From Acidobacteriota bacterium (lineage in GTDB: Bacteria; Acidobacteriota; Thermoanaerobaculia; Multivoradales; J023): a stretch of DNA of 64,000 nucleotides. Below the pieces are notes generated by a model that saw nothing but the letters and a program-made list of their open reading frames with translations, did not search any database and was not told the origin of the DNA. The stretch covers positions 16,318 to 80,317 of the forward strand of contig JAJCXR010000063.1 of assembly GCA_029263315.1 (NCBI GenBank). Reading direction: 5' to 3'. This document shows, piece by piece, positions 40,819 through 48,496 of the stretch (the first letter of the stretch is position 1; the number at the start of each line of letters is the position of its first letter). The position numbers and the translations under genes are program-made.

Positions 40819-43242
40819 CTACCAGGAGAAACCCAGGTGAGCCAAGGCCCGCCGCTCGATGATGTCGCCGCCGAAGATCTGATAATGCTTCTCGTCGAAG
40901 ACGTTGCTGATGTTGACACCGAGCTCCACCCGATCATTGAAGTGGTAGGTGCCCTGCAGGTCGACCAGGTCGTAGGACGGGATCGGTCCCGCGAAGACGC
41001 CCGCCTGCCAGAAGAAACCGTCCACATGGCGGGCCTTCACCGCGATGTCGAACTTGTCGGCCAGATAGGTCAGAGCCACACCGAATTGGGTCTCCGGCGC
41101 GTTGGGGTCGACGTCATCTTTGGTATCGAAATCGAACCAATTGAAGGTGACGTTCAACAGCCAATGGTCGGACAAGTTGGAGTTGATGCCGAGCTCGATG
41201 CCCTGGGTGTCCACTTCACCGAAGTTGGTGTAGGTCACGCCGTTGATCAGCGGCGCACCGGTGATCGGGTCGTTGGTCAGGGTGGGAACGAAGCCGAGGA
41301 GCGTCGCTTCGAGGCTAGCGGCGACGCCATCCGGCAGCCCGGCGGGGGCTTGGTAGCGCCCAAAGCTCGGATTGAGGAAGCCGATGGCCGGATCGAAGGC
41401 CGGCAACAGATCGGAGATAAAGTTGGTCAAGGTGCTGCGGTAGTAGTCGAGGGTGACGAAGGTCTTCTTGCCGAGGATTCCGCTGTAGCCGATTTCCAAG
41501 GTTTCGACCTCTTCCACCTCGGTCTCGGGATTGCCCAAAGCCTTGACCGGGATGGCACTGAGCTGGCAATCGACGCCAAAAGGTGCGCAGAAGAGGAATT
41601 GCAGACCGGCGAAGGACGTGACCGGCGCCGCCACGGGCACTTGAAGAAAGAGCTCGGAGTAGTTGGGGGACTGGAAGGCCTCGCCGTAGTTGAGGCGCAG
41701 CGTATGCTCCGGCGTCACCGAATAGACAAAGGCGATGCGAGGAGAGAACTGGCTGTCGTACAGGCTGCTCTCGTCGTAACGGGCTGAGAGGACGGTGCGC
41801 AGTTTCTTGCTCAGGTCGTATTCGACCTGCCCATAGACGCCGGTGAAATCGGACTCGATGCTCTCGAAGACCAGGGTCTGGGCACCTTGGGGATTCTCCG
41901 AATCAAAATTCTCCTCGCTGTAGGAAGCACCGCCGATCAGCCGTCCCTTGCCGCCGGCAAAGCCGACATTGCCCTGCGCCTCATAGTGGGTCTTGTCCGA
42001 GAACAAGTAGAGGGGAGCACCGGTGCTCAAAGAGCGAGAGTCCGGGGCCTCGCGATCGTTGTAGTAACCCGAGAAATTCCAATGGTCGGTATTGAGGTTG
42101 AAACGGAAATAGGGCCGTTCCGATTTGGTGGCTTGCACACGACCAATGCCGGTCACCGAAACGCCACCGCCCTTGAACTCGGCGGTACCCGCTTCGAGAC
42201 TCAAGGTAGGACCGCTCTCGAAGTACTTGTCGAGCCGCAAGCTACCCCAGAAGGCCTCGTTCTCATCCCGCACCAAGGGCTGCCGCTCCAGGTTGACACC
42301 GGCATACTCGCCTTCCGACGGGATGTCCAAGACACCGTTGCCATTGAGGTCGACACGGGAGCGAGCGAAGTCTTCACTTTGCAGGGCACCGGCCGAGACG
42401 CGGGCATGCCAGTCGTTGCCCAGGCTACCGGCCCAGCCGAGGTCGCCGCGGATGGTTTCGAGCTCGCCGCCGGTCAGCTTGAAACGCCCACCACTGCTGT
42501 CGCGGGGGGCCTTGGTGGTCATGTTGATGACCCCGTTGAAGGCATCGGCACCGTACAGGGCAGAGCCGGGGCCACGCACCAGCTCGACGCTGGCCAGCGC
42601 ATCCAAGGGGACCGTCAAGCTCGTCCATTCTTGGGAGCCTAGAAAGGTGACGGAGGGATCACGGCCATCGATGAGCACCAAGATGCGACGATTCAGTGAG
42701 CTGTTGAAACCACGGGTATTGAAGTTGAAGTCGTAGAGACCGTTCTGCGTCACCTCGGCGCCGGGGGTGAACTCGAGGACCTTTGGCAATTGTCCGTGGG
42801 TCGATTCGCGGGCCAGCTGTTGCTCGGAGAGAACGGTGACGGCGGCGGGAGCATCGACGATACGCTCACGCCGACGGGAGGCCGAGTACACGGTGATGGT
42901 CTCGGCGAAGCTGACGTCCCAGCCGACCGTCTGTTGCACATCCGTTGTGGCGCCGGAGGTGACCTCGACCTTGGTGGAATCGGCATTGTCGCCGAGGGAG
43001 AAGCTCAGCGTGTACGAACCGGCGGGGATACCGTTGAAGCGAAAACTGCCATCGGCGGCGGTGATCTCCACCGAGCCCAGCTCGCTCACAACCACGGTGA
43101 CACCGCCCATGCCGCGGCCGTTCTCCCGATCGACGTTGCCGGTAATACGGCCGGTGTCTTGGGCCCAAGATGGCGCGACACCCAGGAGCAGCAGGGCTCC
43201 GGTAAAAAGAACTGCCGAAACAACGACCTTCAATGCTCGCAT
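40819..43242 (-). CDS. TonB-dependent outer-membrane receptor with carboxypeptidase-regulatory-like N-terminal domain
   Basis: 807 residues. A signal peptide (ALKVVVSAVLFTGALLLLGV...SWAQ) is followed by a CarboxypepD_reg-like beta domain (GRITGNVDRENGRGMGGVTVVV, about 30-105). The plug domain (residues 125-240) has the TonB-box-side ETITVYSASRRRERIVDAPAAVTVL, and PLDALASVELVRGPGSALYG, the plug signature. The rest is a beta-barrel ending IIERRALAHLGFSW, with the C-terminal aromatic residue needed for outer-membrane assembly. It transports a siderophore, vitamin or oligosaccharide in a TonB-dependent way; the substrate cannot be read from the sequence. AGGGGA-type ribosome binding site precedes the ATG. 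Confidence 0.93.
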   Translation of the reverse strand: MRALKVVVSAVLFTGALLLLGVAPSWAQDTGRITGNVDRENGRGMGGVTVVVSELGSVEITAADGSFRFNGIPAGSYTLSFSLGDNADSTKVEVTSGATTDVQQTVGWDVSFAETITVYSASRRRERIVDAPAAVTVLSEQQLARESTHGQLPKVLEFTPGAEVTQNGLYDFNFNTRGFNSSLNRRILVLIDGRDPSVTFLGSQEWTSLTVPLDALASVELVRGPGSALYGADAFNGVINMTTKAPRDSSGGRFKLTGGELETIRGDLGWAGSLGNDWHARVSAGALQSEDFARSRVDLNGNGVLDIPSEGEYAGVNLERQPLVRDENEAFWGSLRLDKYFESGPTLSLEAGTAEFKGGGVSVTGIGRVQATKSERPYFRFNLNTDHWNFSGYYNDREAPDSRSLSTGAPLYLFSDKTHYEAQGNVGFAGGKGRLIGGASYSEENFDSENPQGAQTLVFESIESDFTGVYGQVEYDLSKKLRTVLSARYDESSLYDSQFSPRIAFVYSVTPEHTLRLNYGEAFQSPNYSELFLQVPVAAPVTSFAGLQFLFCAPFGVDCQLSAIPVKALGNPETEVEEVETLEIGYSGILGKKTFVTLDYYRSTLTNFISDLLPAFDPAIGFLNPSFGRYQAPAGLPDGVAASLEATLLGFVPTLTNDPITGAPLINGVTYTNFGEVDTQGIELGINSNLSDHWLLNVTFNWFDFDTKDDVDPNAPETQFGVALTYLADKFDIAVKARHVDGFFWQAGVFAGPIPSYDLVDLQGTYHFNDRVELGVNISNVFDEKHYQIFGGDIIERRALAHLGFSW

Positions 43243-43318
43243 GTAATTCCCCTTGGTTCGTGCCGATACCCGGGATCGACGAAAGCAGTTCGACTCTGCC
43301 TACCCCCGCAGCTAGCTG

Positions 43319-43350
43319 CCTTGTCCTGCTCCACAAGGAGCTCGACAAGG
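43319..43350 (-). promoter_or_regulatory. Stable hairpin between the acyltransferase operon and the TonB receptor gene
   Basis: CCTTGTC-ct-GCTCC-acaa-GGAGC-tc-GACAAGG folds into two stacked perfect stems with a symmetric internal loop. It sits about 80-110 bases upstream of the TonB receptor start and 87 bases after the preceding operon. There is no T-run, so a leader structure or an inefficient terminator are both possible. Palindromic GCAGCTAGCTGC (43308-43319) adjoins it. Confidence 0.45.
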
Positions 43351-43436
43351 AAACTTGGCGGCGGACGCTGGCCAGCGCCGTATGCAGGTATTCAGGGGCG
43401 TATTATTGCAAGGCACGACCTCAGACCGCAAGCATT

Positions 43437-44153
43437 TCAGGAGCCGTCGCGGGCCTCGGTCCAAGCTTCGACGGCCGGTCGCAGCACGGATTCGAGATGT
43501 CGATTGACTTCATCGATCCGCTCCTTGAGCTCTTCCCGCGGCACCGCTCGACAAGGAATCGGCGGATGGTAGCGAACGGCCAACGGTTTGAACCAACGTG
43601 GCAGCCAGCCGTGGCGCGGCCACGCCTCGTAGGCACCGAGCACGGACACCGGCACGATGTCGACACCCAGAGTCAGGGCGGCGCGGGCGGCGCCCTTCTG
43701 TAACTTCATCAGCCGACCGTCCGGTGAGCGGTGGCCCTCCGGAAAAATCACCGCGATGCCCTGCTGCCGCAGCACATCCAAGACCCGGCCGTAGGCGGTC
43801 TTGTCCCGTGGTCCGTCGACCGGAATGCAATGCAGGCTACGCAGCACCCATCCCAAGATCGGGGCTCGACAGTAGGACCCCGCCACCATGGGGTGAATCG
43901 GCCGCTTCACCTTGAAGCCCACCAACATGCCGTCGTAGTTGGACTGATGGTTTGGCGCCAGGATCACCGCTCCGTGGTCCGGAACGTGCTCTTCGCCGGT
44001 CACCACAACACGGTGGAAGAGGCGAAAGTAGAACGCGACCAAGAGACGCAGCAGGCGGGTCACCCCGGCCATCAAGGGGGTCTCTTCGACCGTCGATGGG
44101 GAGCCACTCGACCGCGATGCCCCACCAGCCAGGTGCGCTTTCTCCTCAGTCAT
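43437..44153 (-). CDS. Lysophospholipid acyltransferase (PlsC family)
   Basis: 238 residues from the ATG at 44153, which lies inside the end of the upstream gene (8-bp overlap); the frame extends upstream only as a shadow of it. The acyltransferase blocks are ILAPNHQSNYDGMLVG (NHxxxxD catalytic pair), LRSLHCIPVDG, VIFPEGHRSPDG (EGxR-type) and IVPVSVLGAYEAWP. A hydrophobic N-terminal stretch (LLRLLVAFYFRLFHRVVV) puts it at the membrane. It moves an acyl group from acyl-ACP or CoA to a hydroxyl acceptor such as lysophosphatidate. Last gene of the AfsA-headed operon, with a second acyltransferase two genes earlier. Confidence 0.92.
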   Translation of the reverse strand: MTEEKAHLAGGASRSSGSPSTVEETPLMAGVTRLLRLLVAFYFRLFHRVVVTGEEHVPDHGAVILAPNHQSNYDGMLVGFKVKRPIHPMVAGSYCRAPILGWVLRSLHCIPVDGPRDKTAYGRVLDVLRQQGIAVIFPEGHRSPDGRLMKLQKGAARAALTLGVDIVPVSVLGAYEAWPRHGWLPRWFKPLAVRYHPPIPCRAVPREELKERIDEVNRHLESVLRPAVEAWTEARDGS

Positions 44154-45177
44154 CCGCCTTGTCCTGAGGCTGCTCGGCGAATTGCCGGTAATAGTCGAGG
44201 CTCGATGCAAGTCCCTGCTCGAAGGTGGCCAGCTCGAGCTCCGGTAACAGGCGCTGGAGCTTGGCATTGGAAAAGGAGTTGTCTTGGGCCACCAAGGCCA
44301 GGCGGATGGAAGTGATCGAGCTCGGACTGACCTCCGGATCAATGCCCAGCAACCGCTCACGGAGGCGCACCGGCCAATAGAGCACGGGCAAGGGCAAGCT
44401 GATCCGTGGCGGCTGCCAACCAAAGGTCTGGCATAGGGTGGTGATCACCTGGCGGTAGGTGATCGGATGACCGTCCGTCAGGTGATAGATCGGTGCCTGC
44501 CGATCGATCTGCCCCTCGCCCGCCGCCAGGCGGGCGATGATCTGGGCCAGGTCCCTGGCCCAGATCATCGACATGGCAGCCCGGCCGCCGGAGATCCAGA
44601 AGGGGTACTTGCGCGCGGCGCCGATCAACCTGGGGAGGACCGCCGCGTCCCCGTCGCCATAGACAAAACGATGGCGCAGAATCACCGTCTCGAAACCTGC
44701 ACGCTGATCATGCGGGGGGCTGTGGTCTTGCAGAAAGATATCCTCAGCCGCCGCCTTGGAGCGGGAAAACGGCGTGTCCGGCCGCACCGGCGTCGTCTCA
44801 TCGGCCAAGCGGTGAGCTCCATGGCCGTAAACCCCCACCGAGCTGAGGTAGATCAGACGCCCGACTCCGGCCGCCGCCGCGCGCTGCGCCAGCAAACGAC
44901 TTCCCTCCACGTTGACGCGCTCGAAGCCGGAGCCATCGTGATCGATATTCTTGCCCGCCAAGTGCACCACCGCCGAGGCGCCGGTCAGCCCAGCGTCCAA
45001 GGCCGCGGCGTCGAGCAGATCCCCGACCACCATCTCCAATCCCGGGAAACGGCTCGCCAGCTGTGCATTGGGTCGCGATACCAGGGTCGTCGGCGTCAGA
45101 CCGGCACGGCGCAAGGCGTCGAGCACGTGCTGACCATTGAAACCACTTCCGCCGGTGACAAAAACCCGCCGACTCAT
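44146..45177 (-). CDS. Extended SDR (NAD-dependent epimerase/dehydratase family), catalytic Tyr apparently replaced
   Basis: 343 residues. The cofactor motif is VFVTGGSGFNGQHVLDALRR. GASAVVHLAGKN and RLIYLSSVGVYG are typical next strands. The active-site segment reads TPFSRSKAAAEDIFL, where the usual Tyr of YxxxK is Phe while Lys remains. The C-terminal half (YHLTDGHPITYRQVITTLC) is as in 3-beta-hydroxysteroid-dehydrogenase-like or NmrA-like members. It may still reduce a keto group with another acid, or may bind NAD(P) only. Overlaps the genes on both sides, so it belongs to the operon 43437-47438. Confidence 0.87.
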   Translation of the reverse strand: MSRRVFVTGGSGFNGQHVLDALRRAGLTPTTLVSRPNAQLASRFPGLEMVVGDLLDAAALDAGLTGASAVVHLAGKNIDHDGSGFERVNVEGSRLLAQRAAAAGVGRLIYLSSVGVYGHGAHRLADETTPVRPDTPFSRSKAAAEDIFLQDHSPPHDQRAGFETVILRHRFVYGDGDAAVLPRLIGAARKYPFWISGGRAAMSMIWARDLAQIIARLAAGEGQIDRQAPIYHLTDGHPITYRQVITTLCQTFGWQPPRISLPLPVLYWPVRLRERLLGIDPEVSPSSITSIRLALVAQDNSFSNAKLQRLLPELELATFEQGLASSLDYYRQFAEQPQDKADD

Positions 45178-45887
45178 CGTCCCCCCCCGCGCCTCGACCG
45201 GTGCCCGCCGACCGGTTGTTCCAGGGTCGCCAATGACTCGATGGCCCGCCGCATCTCGGCGGTCAGCTCGTCTGCCGACGGCTTGCCGGCTGCCTCAAGG
45301 GTGCTGTTCCGGGGGTTGAGCGGCGGCCCGAACCGTAGCTGCGCCGGTCCACGATGGCCCCTGGTGGTGCCGTAGATATAACAGGGCACGATCGGCACTT
45401 GCTTCGCCAGCGCCACTTCGGCGGCCCAGGTCTTGAAATCCCCCAGGCCGTCGGGGTTGCGCCCCATTTCCGGATAAATCAGCAATACCTCCCCTCGATC
45501 CAGCAACAGCCCACAGTCGGCAACAAATTGCCCTTGATCGTCCACCCGCAGAATGTTCGCCAAGGCCATCAAAACCCGCAGGGGACGGGTGCGAAACAGC
45601 CGTGGTTTGGCACCACAGACCACAAAACGCATGGGCAGAGCCAAAATGAAGTAAATCGAGTCGACAAACGCGGCATGGTTGGCCACCACAATGCACGGTT
45701 GACGGGTGGTGGGAAGATGCCCCCTGCCTTCGACGCTGAAGCCACGCAGCCCCATGATGGGGAGCAGCAAGGATCTGAGGAACCCACGGCAAGCCAACCA
45801 AAAGGGCCGGTTGATCGGGCTGCTGAGCTGGCCAGGGGGCGGCACCTCAGGTGAGGAAACGTTCGCCGAAGCGCTGTGCATGGTCAT
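45174..45887 (-). CDS. Second lysophospholipid acyltransferase-like protein (PlsC family)
   Basis: 237 residues, ending in an ATGA overlap with the next gene. It has IVVANHAAFVDSIYF (NHxxxxD), MRFVVCGAKPRLF, and VLLIYPEMGRNPDG, where the usual EGxR is EMGR. VPIVPCYIYGTTRG completes the acyltransferase domain. The membrane-near N-terminus is FLRSLLLPIMGLRGF. The start lies 41 bp inside the 3' end of the preceding amidohydrolase gene; a second ATG six bases later is possible. The two acyltransferases of this operon are only distantly alike, so they may act on different positions of one acceptor. Confidence 0.88.
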   Translation of the reverse strand: MTMHSASANVSSPEVPPPGQLSSPINRPFWLACRGFLRSLLLPIMGLRGFSVEGRGHLPTTRQPCIVVANHAAFVDSIYFILALPMRFVVCGAKPRLFRTRPLRVLMALANILRVDDQGQFVADCGLLLDRGEVLLIYPEMGRNPDGLGDFKTWAAEVALAKQVPIVPCYIYGTTRGHRGPAQLRFGPPLNPRNSTLEAAGKPSADELTAEMRRAIESLATLEQPVGGHRSRRGGGR

Positions 45888-46773
45888 GCAACAGGCCTTG
45901 TGTCAGGTGCTCCGCCCCGTGGCGTCGCAGGCTCTGCAAGGTCAACCGCAGATTGAAGGGGTAGGCGAAGGGTGGTGCGTCGTTGCCCCAGAATAGCTTG
46001 CTCCAGTCCACCGTCACCTGCAGTTGGAGGAGACGCCGCAGGGCGAAATGGCCGAAGCCGCTGAGATCGCCCCACACGTTGTCGTGTTGGGTCACCATTT
46101 GCGCCCCCTCTTCGAACCACAGGGCGCCGCCGGTGTGACACAGGATCATCTGTAGGTCGGGGAATTGACGGGCCGGGCGGTCGAAAAACAATGGATTAGC
46201 GTACCGCGAGCTCATGAAGGCACCGGCTTTCGCCTCTTCTTTCTTGTGGCGGGCGGTGATGAACCCGGTGTGGATCATCGCCACTTGCCCCAAATCTTGC
46301 ATGGTGCCCCAGAAACCGTCGAAGGCCGGATCGTCGCCGCGCCAACCGGCCGGGGGTAGCAGCTTGACCACCTTGACGCCGGAGTCGGCAAAAGCCTGGA
46401 GAGCGGCCTCCGCCTCCGGATGCCGCGGATCGATGAAGTGGGAGACCCAAAAACGCTCAGCGTGCTCGGCGACCACCTGCAACAGCTGCCCGTTGCCCCA
46501 CAGCGAGCTCGCTTGGGGGGGCGCCGACTGGATCAACGCCCGGCGGACGCCAAACCGCTGCATCACCGCCAGCTGCATCTCCAGGACACCGTCGAAGGCC
46601 GGCAGAATCTGATGCATGTCGATGATCGACGCGGGCAACCCGGCGACCTCCTGTCCGGCGATGAAGGCAGGGTCCCGCAGACGGGAGGTATCCCGGGGAT
46701 AGCCACAGGACGGGCAAGCGTCCAACCCTTCATCGTAGGGGGCCCGACAATAGATGTAGTCACAGAGAAGCAT
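45847..46773 (-). CDS. Amidohydrolase-family TIM-barrel hydrolase with N-terminal zinc-ribbon-like Cys4
   Basis: 308 residues. Cys4, Cys9, Cys20 and Cys23 (CDYIYC, CPSCG) could bind zinc at the N-terminus, unusual in this family. The amidohydrolase-2 type core has SIIDMHQ (Asp-x-His), VKVVKLLPPAGWRG, VAMIHTGF (His), MILCHTGGALW (His) and KLFWGNDAPPF (Asp at the end of strand 8). Such enzymes act as decarboxylases or hydrolases on cyclic or aromatic acids. The gene follows the AfsA-like gene by 98 bp and overlaps the acyltransferase gene, so it is part of the operon. The substrate is unknown. Confidence 0.86.
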   Translation of the reverse strand: MLLCDYIYCRAPYDEGLDACPSCGYPRDTSRLRDPAFIAGQEVAGLPASIIDMHQILPAFDGVLEMQLAVMQRFGVRRALIQSAPPQASSLWGNGQLLQVVAEHAERFWVSHFIDPRHPEAEAALQAFADSGVKVVKLLPPAGWRGDDPAFDGFWGTMQDLGQVAMIHTGFITARHKKEEAKAGAFMSSRYANPLFFDRPARQFPDLQMILCHTGGALWFEEGAQMVTQHDNVWGDLSGFGHFALRRLLQLQVTVDWSKLFWGNDAPPFAYPFNLRLTLQSLRRHGAEHLTQGLLHDHAQRFGERFLT

Positions 46774-46871
46774 GTAGAGATCCTCCGGGGCGACCCCCAG
46801 GGAGCAACATCGAGCCCGCTGTCATCACGGCGGGGACGAGGACGAGACCCCAAAAATCAGGGCCCCGGTGA

Positions 46872-47438
46872 TCACTTGGAGCGGATGGCCCCACGGCGCA
46901 TGCGTGCCATCGCCCGTTTCGAGTAAATATGCCAACGACCGGCCATATAACCAATGGCCTGGTCGTTCTGGACGAAGTTGCCGTAATAATACATCTCGGT
47001 CAAGGCACCGCGTTTGAACTGCTTCTCGCTCACCGAGCTGTTGACAAACACCGGGACATCGAGCTCGGCAAAGCTCGAGAAGTCCACTTGCATGCCATTG
47101 AGAATGAACACCGTGTCGTCGAGGGGAACATCGTAGGCCACATGGGCGACGGTGGTGCCCAACTGCCGACCCGCTTCGATCAGCATCAACCCGGGGACAT
47201 GATCGAGGGGATGCTCGAAGAAAAAGCTGTGGCTCTTGTCGATGAAAAGCTGGGCGATGAAATCATCGGGATGATCGTCATCTATTTGCTCGAAGCGGGA
47301 GACGAAGACGTTGTCTTCTCGATGTTTGTGAACCCATTTGCGGTCAACCCGCGGAGGTAATTGCTGCGCAGACTCTTCAGCCCATTGTCGCAGCCGCGGC
47401 ACGACGACGGACAAATCGATGTTGGTTGTCTTATCCAT
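46872..47438 (-). CDS. AfsA-like hotdog protein (A-factor biosynthesis family), single-domain form
   Basis: 188 residues from the ATG at 47438 (GAGG upstream); a GTG 39 bases upstream is an alternative. WVHKHREDNVFVSRFEQ, DKSHSFFFEHPLDHVPGLML and IEAGRQLGTTVAHVAY match the conserved blocks of the AfsA family, whose actinobacterial members condense a beta-ketoacyl-ACP with dihydroxyacetone phosphate to make gamma-butyrolactone signals. Those proteins usually have two such repeats; this one has one. It heads a five-gene operon with acyltransferases and a reductase-like SDR, which would fit lipid or signal synthesis. The family call is strong; the product is inferred. Confidence 0.82.
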   Translation of the reverse strand: MDKTTNIDLSVVVPRLRQWAEESAQQLPPRVDRKWVHKHREDNVFVSRFEQIDDDHPDDFIAQLFIDKSHSFFFEHPLDHVPGLMLIEAGRQLGTTVAHVAYDVPLDDTVFILNGMQVDFSSFAELDVPVFVNSSVSEKQFKRGALTEMYYYGNFVQNDQAIGYMAGRWHIYSKRAMARMRRGAIRSK

Positions 47439-47648
47439 AAATCCTCGGCTGACCCACCGTTCACTAAAATCCACCACGGAACACCTTCAGGTGGAGGGCG
47501 GTGGCTACTCTAATCCCCGGACGACAGCCGGTCAACCGGCGCTCCCCGGCGGCCACCCATGCATCCGCACGCCGGTGGCAGGCATAGTACAGGCATAGTC
47601 TTGGAATTCCACGGGGCGTCAGGGATCGGTGCTGCCCACAGAACGGCA

Positions 47649-47674
47649 AAAGGCTGCCCGTGAGAGCAGCCTTT
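47649..47674 (-). terminator. Hairpin with terminator character between the AfsA operon and rdgC
   Basis: AAAGGCTGC-ccgtgaga-GCAGCCTTT is a perfect 9-bp stem. On the minus strand it is followed by TTTT-like sequence (CCTTTTGCC). No annotated gene ends here, so it may terminate an unrecognised transcript or lie in a leader. Confidence 0.45.
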
Positions 47675-48256
47675 GCTGGAGGTGCTAACCTACGTTTTGA
47701 AGCGCAGGATCTTTAGTGGCTCAGGTCAAGAAGCACTCAGCGAGTGCAGTATGTGGAGATTACGAGGGGATAGCAGAGTGCGTAGCCGAAGCGTGCACTT
47801 CAAGGGGTAGGAACTCACAAGGAACCTCAACCACCACATGTCAACATACCTCCCTGACTCCAAACGTTCGGCAAGGAGTTTCCTCTTTACCTGGACTCCC
47901 CAAGCGGGCCAGTCGCTGTGGTTTTTCCGTAGCTAACTTATAAGCACAATTTGTGCCATCAAGGCGAAATGCCGTCAGAAATTTGCTGAAACGACGACAC
48001 TCGACCTTGCCGGCCCCCCTCTTCTCCATTCATGGTCATCTCTCCCCTGCCATCTCTCTCTCCATCTCGAAACCCCCAAGCCATTTGGATATAAAGCTTT
48101 GTACAATTCTCGAACAAACCCGGACGGGCTGAATTGCAGAGCCCGCGCCCCTCACCCCAGCGCGTCGCATGTCGTTGAGGTTTTTTCCTCCCACTTCGGC
48201 GGACGGATCGTAGGCAACCGTTTCGCAGCCAAATCCACTGGAAAAACCAACCGCTC

Positions 48257-48271
48257 GCCAACAAAGTTGGC
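48257..48271. promoter_or_regulatory. Operator-like palindrome 1 upstream of rdgC
   Basis: GCCAAC-aaa-GTTGGC, a perfect 6-3-6 inverted repeat 226 bp before the rdgC start. An identical copy follows 55 bp downstream. Confidence 0.6.
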
Positions 48272-48311
48272 AGTTGGCGTCCTTCCAAACGGGTATCACC
48301 GACCGGGATGC

Positions 48312-48326
48312 GCCAACAAAGTTGGC
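48312..48326. promoter_or_regulatory. Operator-like palindrome 2 upstream of rdgC
   Basis: GCCAAC-aaa-GTTGGC again, exact copy of the 48257 site, followed by an AT-rich stretch (GGTTAAATAACTTATTTTTC) that could hold the promoter. Confidence 0.6.
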
Positions 48327-48379
48327 AATGCTATGGAAGCATGCTGGTTAAATAACTTATTTTTCAAAGATTTAGACAT

Positions 48380-48394
48380 GCCACTCAAGTTGGC
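48380..48394. promoter_or_regulatory. Operator-like palindrome 3 upstream of rdgC, imperfect
   Basis: GCCACT-caa-GTTGGC keeps the right half-site exactly and the left half-site in four of six bases. It is 68 bp after site 2 and 103 bp before the rdgC start, with the AT-rich stretch between sites 2 and 3. Confidence 0.5.
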
Positions 48395-48496
48395 AACTTC
48401 ATTTCCCCACCGCCCTGCGCTAAGATCGCCGCCCGCTCGAAGGTCGGCTTGCCCCGCCTTCTCCATCGCAGAAATCGCCTTCCGAGGAGTCACTCC

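Larger units (their letters stand above)
47439..48496. other. Gene-poor stretch of about 1 kb upstream of rdgC
   Basis: No ORF here has convincing start signals or protein features. Candidates of 62-109 codons on both strands overlap each other and look like noise. The base composition is AT-richer than the neighbours, especially 47880-48110 and 48330-48400. It holds a hairpin at 47649-47674, the small stem GCACTC-agc-GAGTGC (47733-47747) and three operator-like palindromes (48257-48394). Both the AfsA operon and rdgC must start from here. Confidence 0.6.

Noticed and set aside
47716..47943. 75-codon ORF
   Set aside because: No ribosome binding site and a composition without protein character; overlapped by an equally weak ORF on the other strand.
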